A DNA stretch of 14,938 bases from Hydrocurvibacter sp036169815 (GTDB taxonomy: Bacteria; Campylobacterota; Campylobacteria; Campylobacterales; Sulfurimonadaceae). The translations under genes were made by a program, and so were the position numbers. The notes under the pieces are model-generated. The model searched no databases. It was not told the origin of the DNA and saw only the letters and a program-made list of their open reading frames with translations. This document shows positions 7,123 through 13,520 of this stretch, piece after piece (the first letter of the stretch is position 1; each line of letters opens with the position of its first letter). The stretch covers positions 1 to 14,938 of the forward strand of contig JAVHOA010000051.1 in assembly GCA_036169815.1 (NCBI GenBank). Direction: 5' to 3'.

Positions 7123-7824
7123 TTATTGCAAGAGATTACTCTGGATACCCTCTGGAATCTCTTGAAACCGTTTTTGCGCCTCTTTGAGATGTTCTTTTGT
7201 AATTTGAATCAATAAAGGTTCTTTACGCATATCAAGCCAATGGAGCAGTTTTTCTAAATCTTCATAACGCATAGACGTGCAACCTGCTGTGGGATGGTCG
7301 GGTTCTTTTTCTACATGCAAGAAGATACAAGAGCCTCTTTGCCCTATTTTTAATGGATTATAATCAACAACGATGCCTAAGCGGTATTGCTCATCATGGC
7401 GACGCATATATTCAAAACTTTTGGGCTGCTTTTGCGGCATCTTTACAATACTGTTATAGAGTGAAGTGTTGCTATCATCGACACAAATATCTTGTGCTGT
7501 ACTCACTGCGTAGGGAAGAGAAAATTGCTGATGCTCATATCCAAAACTTGAAACAAGAGAAAAAACGCCAGCAGGGGATTTGCCATCACCTTCTTGTTTG
7601 TAGGGCTGGTCGCCTACATGTAAGAAGATTTTATCCTCTTTATCCCATGCTAAGCCATTTCTTCCAAGATTGACAGCAATATTTGCAAACAGTATGCGCC
7701 CATTTTCAAAAGCAAACAATTTTGCTTTTGTGGCATTGAAATCATCACTGAGGACTAATACGATCTGGTTTGCGTAGAGAAAACTCGTATGCATCGCCAA
7801 GAGGATTAAGAAAACTTTTATCAT
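7123..7824 (-). CDS. L,D-transpeptidase (YkuD family), exported
   Basis: A periplasmic enzyme expected to act on peptidoglycan peptides, either forming 3-3 cross-links or trimming or attaching at the L,D bond. Residues 1-18 are a signal peptide (hydrophobic core FLILLAM, likely cleavage after LYA). The YkuD domain shows GDGKSPAGVF (79-88), the upstream His of IFLH (H170) and the catalytic TAGCTSM segment with C182, a variant of the usual SHGC motif seen in the branch related to COG3786. In Helicobacter and Campylobacter, members of this fold help shape the cell, but I cannot say this is the same orthologue. The start codon lies within a 7-bp inverted repeat and has no clear ribosome-binding site. 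It is divergent from the acetyltransferase gene, with 47 bp between them. Confidence 0.87.
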   Translation of the reverse strand: MIKVFLILLAMHTSFLYANQIVLVLSDDFNATKAKLFAFENGRILFANIAVNLGRNGLAWDKEDKIFLHVGDQPYKQEGDGKSPAGVFSLVSSFGYEHQQFSLPYAVSTAQDICVDDSNTSLYNSIVKMPQKQPKSFEYMRRHDEQYRLGIVVDYNPLKIGQRGSCIFLHVEKEPDHPTAGCTSMRYEDLEKLLHWLDMRKEPLLIQITKEHLKEAQKRFQEIPEGIQSNLLQ

Positions 7825-7835
7825 AAAATATGATA
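7819..7835. promoter_or_regulatory. Inverted repeat over the transpeptidase start codon
   Basis: TATCATA (7819-7825) and TATGATA (7829-7835) form a perfect 7-bp inverted repeat with an AAA centre. It covers the transpeptidase start codon (complement of 7822-7824) and touches the extended -10 of the divergent gene. It could be an operator for both, though AT-rich DNA makes chance arms of this size possible. Confidence 0.3.
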
Positions 7836-7839
7836 CTAT
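7831..7839 (+). promoter_or_regulatory. Putative extended -10 promoter of the acetyltransferase gene
   Basis: TGATACTAT fits TG-N-TATAAT with one mismatch. A start site near 7846 would give a leader of about 26 nt. No good ribosome-binding site is visible before the ATG at 7872. Confidence 0.4.
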
Positions 7840-7871
7840 TAGTAAGATTTAAATACCATAAAGTGTGACAA

Positions 7872-8498
7872 ATGAAAAAAATTGACGTGAGAAAAGCCAC
7901 TCCTGTTGATTCGAAATTTTTAGCTTCATGTATGTTGAAAAGTTCGAGAGCTGGAAAAAGTGTAGGGATATTTGATCTCATTTTTGAGCCAAATGATGAT
8001 GCGCAGTTGCTGGATATGCTTGAAAAACTGACGACTTCTGAAATAAAGACGTATTGTCATTATTCGAACTTTTTGATTGCAGATATAAACAAGGAGAGTG
8101 TTGGAACCTTGTGCAATTATGAGCCAAGAATAGCAACACCGCAGATGCTTAGCAAGGCACTTGAGCCATTTGGAGCGAGCCAAAAGTATGAAACCTACGC
8201 CTCTTTGGTTTCGCTTTGTACCTTTGAAACAGATAAGCGAACTTGGATGCTTGATTTTCTAGTAGAAAAAGATGGCTACAATGATTTGCCTGTTGTAAGA
8301 GAATTGTTGAAAAAAAGCTTGCTTACTGCAAGTTTAAAAGGCTACCGTATTGTGCATACAATGGTGGAGATAGGTTCTATGGACAGTTTGCTTATGTATA
8401 AAAAATTGGGATTTAAAGTGATTGATGAAAAACGATGTGAAGTTTTTAAAGAGAATTTTGGTCGCAACGGCATAGTGCTTTTAGAGTTCCATCTTTAA
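7872..8498 (+). CDS. GNAT-like acetyltransferase
   Basis: A 208-residue soluble protein that reads as a GCN5-related N-acetyltransferase. The N-terminus (VRKATPVDSKFLASCML, residues 6-22) is the typical first strand and helix. The core strand WMLDFLVEKDGY (125-136) leads into a long helix (VVRELLKKSLLTASLKGY, 141-158), and LMYKKLGFKVIDE (174-186) is the family's C-terminal 'YEKLGF' element. The acetyl-CoA loop is unusual: the expected R/Q-x-x-G-x-G/A is replaced by GYNDLP, so cofactor binding is uncertain. The substrate is unknown. Its stop codon is part of the ribosome-binding site of the antiporter gene that follows, so the two are probably one transcript. Confidence 0.7.
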   Translation: MKKIDVRKATPVDSKFLASCMLKSSRAGKSVGIFDLIFEPNDDAQLLDMLEKLTTSEIKTYCHYSNFLIADINKESVGTLCNYEPRIATPQMLSKALEPFGASQKYETYASLVSLCTFETDKRTWMLDFLVEKDGYNDLPVVRELLKKSLLTASLKGYRIVHTMVEIGSMDSLLMYKKLGFKVIDEKRCEVFKENFGRNGIVLLEFHL

Positions 8499-8510
8499 GG
8501 ATTTCAAATA
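8497..8510 (+). promoter_or_regulatory. Ribosome-binding site pointing to an ATA start
   Basis: AAGGA (8497-8501) overlaps the preceding stop codon and lies 6 nt before ATA at 8508-8510, the ideal place for a start codon. The codon is in frame with the antiporter gene, 30 nt before its first standard start (GTG at 8538). Confidence 0.5.
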
Positions 8511-8537
8511 GATTTTTTCAGTGTAGTCCCACCTTTA

Positions 8538-9866
8538 GTGGCCATATTTTTAGCACTTTATACGAGAAATGTATTTATATCCCTTTTAGGGGGAATTGTG
8601 CTTGGCTTGTTTATTTTAAATGATTTTTCTATTTTTGGCACTTTTGGTGCTATTTTTTCCCTTCTTCAAACTCTTTTATCGCAAGCTTGGATCTTAAAAA
8701 CTTTGGGTTTTGCACTTTTGGTCGGCTCTATTATTATGCTCATAGAAAATTCTGGAGGGATTAGTGGGTTTATCCATTTTGTGCAAAAAAAACACTCATT
8801 TGTTCAATCTGCTCGTGCTTCTTTGCTGCTTGCCTATGCTCTTGGCATCGTCATATTTGTCGAATCTTCCATTACTTCGCTCATTGCGGGGACGGTGAGT
8901 CGTCCGCTTACTGACCGTTTTGGGGTCGCTCGTGCGAAGCTGGCTTTTGTTTGTGATGCCACTTCTGCACCTGTGTGTTCTTTGATTGTTATCAATGGCT
9001 GGGGCGCTTTACTCCTTGGACTCATCTCTGCGCAGATTACCGCTGGCGTGATTGTTGGCGATGGTGTCGCCATTTTAATCTCCTCTGTGGCATATAATTT
9101 TTATGCAATGGTGGCACTTATTGTAACATTTTTGATGATTTGGTTTAACATCGAGATTGGTCCTATGAAAAATGCTGTGGTTGTAAAAGAGCAGTTTACC
9201 TCTGCAAAAGTTGGAAAAATAGGGCATATGTTTTATCCCATTGTTGCCATGATTGTTTTTGTGTTTGTTTTTCTGGCTCTAACAGGCGATGGAGATATTT
9301 TAAAGGGAAGTGGCTCAAGCTCCATATTTTACACAATGCTCTCGACGCTGTTTGTGACACTTCTTTACTATAAGCTCGATGGAGTTATGGGGTTTAAAAA
9401 AGGTCTGAGGCTCTCTTATGTGGGAATAAAAAAGTTGATACCGATTGCAATAATTTTATTTTTAGCGTTTGCAATAGGTGAGGTGACCAATAAACTCCAA
9501 ACGGGAGTCTTTTTGGCATCTTTTTCATCGCATATTTTATCGGGGGATTTGCTTCCATTTATTATTTTTATTTTAGCGGCTATCATCTCCTTTTCCACGG
9601 GAACTTCTTGGGGTACTTTTAGCATTATGACGCCTATTGCCTTGCCTATGGCTGCTGCCATGGGAGCGGATATTCCCCTCGTTATGGGAGCTGTAATCTC
9701 TGGAGGCGTATTTGGAGATCACTGCTCGCCTATTTCAGATACTACTATTATCTCCGCGATGGCAAGTAAATGTGATGTCGCTGAACATGTGCAAACACAA
9801 TTGCCCTATGCGCTTATTTCAGGAGTAATCGCTGGAGGAATGTTTCTTCTTTTTGCTTACATGTAA
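8538..9866 (+). CDS. Na+/H+ antiporter, NhaC family
   Basis: A polytopic inner-membrane protein (442 residues from the GTG) with about ten to twelve hydrophobic segments. Family-typical stretches are FVESSITSLIAGTVSRPLTD (about residues 111-130), the GTSWGTFSIMTPIALP segment and GGVFGDHCSPISDTTIISAMAS, which carry the polar residues of the ion path in NhaC-type (COG1757) carriers. Members exchange external H+ for Na+ or, in some branches, move organic acids, so the substrate is inferred. The GTG has no ribosome-binding site and cuts off the family's N-terminal segment. Reading back from it gives DFFSVVPPLV, the usual NhaC beginning, preceded by ATA at 8508 with AAGGA at perfect spacing. The true start is therefore probably 8508, giving 452 residues. 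The stop codon lies inside a CTTACATGTAAG palindrome. Confidence 0.85.
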   Translation: MAIFLALYTRNVFISLLGGIVLGLFILNDFSIFGTFGAIFSLLQTLLSQAWILKTLGFALLVGSIIMLIENSGGISGFIHFVQKKHSFVQSARASLLLAYALGIVIFVESSITSLIAGTVSRPLTDRFGVARAKLAFVCDATSAPVCSLIVINGWGALLLGLISAQITAGVIVGDGVAILISSVAYNFYAMVALIVTFLMIWFNIEIGPMKNAVVVKEQFTSAKVGKIGHMFYPIVAMIVFVFVFLALTGDGDILKGSGSSSIFYTMLSTLFVTLLYYKLDGVMGFKKGLRLSYVGIKKLIPIAIILFLAFAIGEVTNKLQTGVFLASFSSHILSGDLLPFIIFILAAIISFSTGTSWGTFSIMTPIALPMAAAMGADIPLVMGAVISGGVFGDHCSPISDTTIISAMASKCDVAEHVQTQLPYALISGVIAGGMFLLFAYM

Positions 9867-9875
9867 GCCATTTTT
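9855..9875 (+). repeat. CTTACATGTAAG palindrome, copy 2, over the nhaC stop
   Basis: The palindrome (9856-9867, extended to 14 bp by G9855 and C9868) supplies the last Tyr and Met codons and the TAA of the antiporter gene. A run of five T (9871-9875) follows, so as RNA it could fold a 5-bp stem with a CATG loop and act as a weak terminator. Confidence 0.7.
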
Positions 9876-9891
9876 AAACCTAAAGTGTGCA

Positions 9892-9924
9892 TATTTGTAA
9901 CATATAAAAAAGAGTATTTGTTAC
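9892..9924. promoter_or_regulatory. Paired TATTTGTWAC repeats upstream of icd
   Basis: TATTTGTAAC (9892-9901) and TATTTGTTAC (9915-9924) are direct repeats, 9 of 10 identical, 23 bp apart. Their GTAAC and GTTAC ends are also inverted to each other. They lie about 70-100 bp before the icd -10 and may be a regulator site. The rest of the 169-bp gap is AT-rich without other clear structure. Confidence 0.3.
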
Positions 9925-9991
9925 TAATATACACATAAACTCTCAATTATACAGATATTGAAATCTATTTTTTAGTTGTCAAATAAAACTA

Positions 9992-10000
9992 TGCTAAGAT
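9992..10000 (+). promoter_or_regulatory. Extended -10 promoter of icd
   Basis: TGCTAAGAT fits TG-N-TATAAT with one mismatch. TTGTCA (9976-9981) resembles a -35 but is too close for normal spacing. The predicted start near 10007 gives a leader of about 29 nt containing the strong GAGGAG (10023-10028), 7 nt before the ATG. Confidence 0.5.
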
Positions 10001-10035
10001 ACTCGAATTTTAAAATCTGATTGAGGAGTCATTGC

Positions 10036-12243
10036 ATGGCACAATCCCACCCAACTATAATCTGGTCTGTAATAGATGAAGCTCCGGCTTTAGCTACTTA
10101 TTCATTATTACCAATCGTGAAAGCTTTTGTAAAAGCTGCTGGTGTAGAGGTTGAGCCAAGAGATATCTCTCTTGCAGCAAGAATTATCGCTAACTTTCCT
10201 GATAATTTGACTGATGAACAAAAAATGGAAGATAATCTTGCATATTTAGGTGAAGCGGTCAAAAATCCAGAAGCAAATATCATTAAACTGCCAAATATTT
10301 CTGCTTCAATTCCTCAGTTAAAAGAGGCTATTGCTGAGTTGCAATCGCAAGGTTATGCTATTCCTAACTATCCTGAAGATCCGCAAACTGATGCAGAAAA
10401 AGCGCTTAAAGAGAGATTTGCTGCTTGTTTAGGTTCTGCTGCAAATCCAGTGCTTCGTGAAGGAAACTCTGACAGACGTGCGGCAGCTGCTGTTAAAAAC
10501 TTTGCTAAGAAAAACCCACATAAATTACGTGCATGGGATGAGGGTTCAAAAACTTCTGTCATGACTATGAGCGAGGGCGATTTTTATGGCAATGAAAAAG
10601 CTATTGTAAAAAATGGCGACGGTAAAGTGACGATTGCATTCAATGGCAAAGTCCTCAAAGAGATTAACGCGCTTGATAAAGAGGTGCTTGATGGAACATT
10701 TATGAGTGCAAAAGCACTCCGTTCTTTCTTGGCCGAGTCTATCGCTGAGGCAAAAAATAGAGATATTTTGTGGTCTATTCACTTAAAAGCAACGATGATG
10801 AAAGTCTCTGATCCTGTTATGTTTGGACATGCTGTGAGTGTATTTTTTAAAGATGTTTTTGAAAAATTTGCAGATGATTTTAAAGCAATTGGTGTCAATC
10901 CTAACTTGGGTCTTGGTGATCTTTATAAAAAAATCGCAAAACTTCCGCTTGAGAAGCAAGCAGCGATCAACGAAGCAATTGCTGGCGTGTACGTGGCACA
11001 ACCTTCTATGGCGATGGTTGATTCAGACAAAGGAATCACAAACTTACATGCATCAAATGACATCATTATCGATGCTTCACTTCCAGTTGTTATACGCGAT
11101 GGTGGGAAGATGTGGAATCCAGAGGGAAAAGTTGAGCAATGTATCATCACTATTCCAGATCGTTGTTATGCAACGATGTACGCTGAAGTTGTTGAAGATT
11201 GTAAAGTGAACGGTCAGTTTGATGTGACAACCATGGGTTCTGTATCCAATGTTGGTTTAATGGCGCAACAAGCTGAAGAGTATGGTTCACATCCAACGAC
11301 ATTTGAAATCCAAGAAGATGGCGTTGTTACAGTCACAGATGCAAGTGGCGAATTGATGCGTTTTGATGTAGAAAAAGGTGATATTTGGAGAATGTCTCGT
11401 GCAAAAGATTTCCCAATTCAAGATTGGATTCGTCTTGCGGTTGAACGTGCTGAGATTGAAAAAGTGCCAGTTATTTTCTGGCTCGATGAAAATCGTGCGC
11501 ATGATGCAAAAATCATTGAAAAAGTAAAAGCAACCCTTCTTGAACTTGATAAAACTGGGATCGAGTATGATTTTATGGCTCCTGAAAAAGCGATGGTATT
11601 TTCGCTCAAACGTGTACGTGCAGGACTCAATACTATCTCTGCCACAGGAAATGTTATCCGTGACTACCTCACTGACCTGTTCCCAATCTTAGAGCTTGGA
11701 ACATCTGCAAAAATGCTTTCAATCGTTCCACTTTTAGCAGGTGGAGGTTTGTTTGAAACAGGTGCTGGCGGATCGGCTCCTAAACATGTGGATCAGTTTT
11801 TAGCAGAGGGTCACCTTCGTTGGGACTCATTGGGTGAGTTTTTAGCACTTGCAGAATCACTGAGATTTATTGCGAAAAAACATAATTCTGTTGCTCTTGA
11901 AGCTGTCACAGAGGCGCTTGATATTGCAAATGCTGCGTATTTGGATAATGACAAATCGCCTTCTAGAAAAGCTGGCGAGCCAGACAATAAAGCAAGTCAC
12001 TTCTTTGTTGCACAATACTGGGCAGATGCGCTAGCAAACCAAACAAAAGATGCACAAATCGCTGCAAAATTTGCGCCAGTTGCGGCAGCACTCAAAGAAA
12101 ACGAAGCAAAAATCATAGAAGAGTTGCTCAGTGGTGAGTGCAAAGCGCAAGACATCGGTGGATATTACCATCCAGATCTTGCAAAAGCAAATGCTGCAAT
12201 GCGTCCAAGTGCGACACTCAACGCAATTATCGACGCTATTTAA
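10036..12243 (+). CDS. icd: Isocitrate dehydrogenase, NADP-dependent, monomeric type
   Basis: This enzyme converts isocitrate to 2-oxoglutarate and CO2 with NADP+, or the reverse if the cell fixes carbon by the reductive TCA cycle. At 735 residues it is the large single-chain form (IDH-II), unrelated in length to the dimeric enzyme of about 415 residues. Recognisable stretches are DEAPALATYSLLPIV (14-28), the substrate segment NPVLREGNSDRR (137-148), FWLDENRAHD with the acidic metal and substrate residues, and LGTSAKMLSIVPLLAGGG followed by ETGAGGSAPKHV, typical of the cofactor side. The frame is open from a TTG at 10021, but ATG at 10036 has GAGGAG at 7 nt and the normal family N-terminus. 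It stands alone with its own promoter. C. jejuni also carries this monomeric type. Confidence 0.96.
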   Translation: MAQSHPTIIWSVIDEAPALATYSLLPIVKAFVKAAGVEVEPRDISLAARIIANFPDNLTDEQKMEDNLAYLGEAVKNPEANIIKLPNISASIPQLKEAIAELQSQGYAIPNYPEDPQTDAEKALKERFAACLGSAANPVLREGNSDRRAAAAVKNFAKKNPHKLRAWDEGSKTSVMTMSEGDFYGNEKAIVKNGDGKVTIAFNGKVLKEINALDKEVLDGTFMSAKALRSFLAESIAEAKNRDILWSIHLKATMMKVSDPVMFGHAVSVFFKDVFEKFADDFKAIGVNPNLGLGDLYKKIAKLPLEKQAAINEAIAGVYVAQPSMAMVDSDKGITNLHASNDIIIDASLPVVIRDGGKMWNPEGKVEQCIITIPDRCYATMYAEVVEDCKVNGQFDVTTMGSVSNVGLMAQQAEEYGSHPTTFEIQEDGVVTVTDASGELMRFDVEKGDIWRMSRAKDFPIQDWIRLAVERAEIEKVPVIFWLDENRAHDAKIIEKVKATLLELDKTGIEYDFMAPEKAMVFSLKRVRAGLNTISATGNVIRDYLTDLFPILELGTSAKMLSIVPLLAGGGLFETGAGGSAPKHVDQFLAEGHLRWDSLGEFLALAESLRFIAKKHNSVALEAVTEALDIANAAYLDNDKSPSRKAGEPDNKASHFFVAQYWADALANQTKDAQIAAKFAPVAAALKENEAKIIEELLSGECKAQDIGGYYHPDLAKANAAMRPSATLNAIIDAI

Positions 12244-12257
12244 TAGCATTTCTTTTT
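12235..12257 (+). terminator. Weak terminator-like hairpin at the end of icd
   Basis: GCTATT/AATAGC (12235-12240 and 12242-12247) spans the icd stop codon and is followed by the T-rich ATTTCTTTTT. As RNA it allows only about 4 bp with a 5-nt loop, so termination here may depend on the larger palindrome pair just downstream. Confidence 0.35.
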
Positions 12258-12265
12258 ATAACTTC

Positions 12266-12298
12266 CTTACATGTAAGCCTTAAACCCTTACATGTAAG
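12266..12298. repeat. Tandem CTTACATGTAAG palindromes, copies 3 and 4
   Basis: Two perfect 12-bp palindromes (12266-12277 and 12287-12298) start 21 bp apart, which is two turns of the helix. Because each is self-complementary, copy 3 can also pair with copy 4 to give a 12-bp stem with a 9-nt loop, the strongest hairpin in this 149-bp gap between icd and the FIST gene. No T-tract follows. Confidence 0.75.
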
Positions 12299-12343
12299 CA
12301 CTTCTACAAACCCTCATTAAGAGCTTTTTAACACAAGAATCTT

Positions 12344-12349
12344 TACAAT
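12344..12349 (+). promoter_or_regulatory. Putative -10 of the FIST / kinase operon
   Basis: TACAAT is one mismatch from TATAAT, with a possible start near 12356 and a leader of about 36 nt. The ribosome-binding site AAAGGG (12382-12387) lies 5 nt before the ATG at 12393. TAGATAT at 12363-12369 is an alternative -10. Confidence 0.35.
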
Positions 12350-12392
12350 ATACCTTCCATCGTAGATATATTTTTGAATATAAAGGGTAAAA

Positions 12393-13520
12393 ATGCAAAC
12401 AGAAACTTTAACGTACAGCAATGGCAATGGAAAAATAAATGACATTATTACAGATAAAAACTCGGTAGATTTGGTCACTATTTTTGGTGAAACCGAGGAG
12501 TTTGTTAAAAAAGAACATTATGATTATCTCCATGCCCGCTATCCAAATGCGCATATTATAGGCTGTTCCTCTTCTGGAAATATTTTAGGTGCGCAGATTA
12601 GTGAAGAAAATCTGGTTGCAATGGCGGTAAGTTTTGAGAGCGCGAAAGTTGTCTTGTACAGTGCTCGATTTGAGATTGGCGATGATATTCAAACGGTTTC
12701 AAAAAATCTTGCTGCTACTATTGATAAAGAGGGCTTGAAACACATTTTTTTACTTGCTGATGGGCTGAACCTCAATGGCTCTGAGTTGGTGAAAGGGTTT
12801 AATGCGGTTATGGATGTGCCAATAACGGGCGGATTAGCTGGAGATGGCGCAAGGTTTGAACAAACTTGGGTAATTGCCGATGGCTATGCAGAGCAAAAAA
12901 TGATTGCCGCACTTGCATTTTATGGCGATTCTTTGCTGATAGGTGAGGGATGTTATGGAGGCTGGAGTGAGTTTGGCACCTTCAAAGAAATCACAAAATC
13001 TACTGCAAATGTCTTGTATGAGCTAGATGGCAGGCCAGCGCTTGATCTTTATAAAGAGTATCTTGGTGAGTATGCAAGTGATCTTCCAAACAGCGGTTTG
13101 CGATTTCCTTTGAGTGTAAGAAAAGATGAAAATTCTCCAGAAGTGATTCGAACGCTACTTGGAATCAATGAGGAAGATAAATCTATTATATTCGCAGGAG
13201 ATCTTCCACAAGGATATACGGCGCGTTTAATGAAGCCAGATATTGATCTACTTATTGAAGGGGCAGGCCACGCCGCAGAGATTGCAAAAATGAATAATGA
13301 AAAAAGTGCTTTTGGGCTTGTTGTGAGTTGCGTGGGAAGAAAGATTGTGATGAGCCAACTTGTGGATGAGGAGCTTGAAGCAGTGGCTGAGGAACTGGGA
13401 GAAAATGTACAACTGAGCGGATTTTACTCTTATGGCGAGATTGCACCTTTTGAAAATGACCTCAAAAATTGTGAACTGCATAATCAAACTATGACACTGA
13501 CAGTGGTGTACGAAAAATAG
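12393..13520 (+). CDS. FIST-domain signal-sensing protein
   Basis: A 375-residue protein with a FIST N domain (about residues 25-215) and FIST C domain (about 216-360). The diagnostic pieces are IIGCSSSGNILG (55-66), VPITGGLAGDGARF in the middle and the C-terminal GFYSYGEIAP (343-352). FIST domains are predicted sensors of small ligands, possibly amino acids, and usually occur beside or fused to histidine kinases, diguanylate cyclases or chemoreceptors. No signal peptide or membrane segment is seen, so it should be cytoplasmic. The stop codon abuts the start of the histidine kinase gene, so the two are co-translated and FIST is probably the input module for that kinase. Ligand unknown. Confidence 0.88.
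   Translation: MQTETLTYSNGNGKINDIITDKNSVDLVTIFGETEEFVKKEHYDYLHARYPNAHIIGCSSSGNILGAQISEENLVAMAVSFESAKVVLYSARFEIGDDIQTVSKNLAATIDKEGLKHIFLLADGLNLNGSELVKGFNAVMDVPITGGLAGDGARFEQTWVIADGYAEQKMIAALAFYGDSLLIGEGCYGGWSEFGTFKEITKSTANVLYELDGRPALDLYKEYLGEYASDLPNSGLRFPLSVRKDENSPEVIRTLLGINEEDKSIIFAGDLPQGYTARLMKPDIDLLIEGAGHAAEIAKMNNEKSAFGLVVSCVGRKIVMSQLVDEELEAVAEELGENVQLSGFYSYGEIAPFENDLKNCELHNQTMTLTVVYEK

Noticed and set aside
7613..7624. A possible fifth copy of the CTTACATGTAAG palindrome
   Set aside because: One base differs, so it is not a perfect palindrome, and it encodes the Leu-His-Val of a conserved stretch of the transpeptidase. It may be coincidence, so it is not counted.
10838..11209. A 123-residue plus-strand frame inside icd in another frame
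   Set aside because: It overlaps conserved icd coding sequence and its odd Lys/Leu/Gln composition is typical of an off-frame reading.
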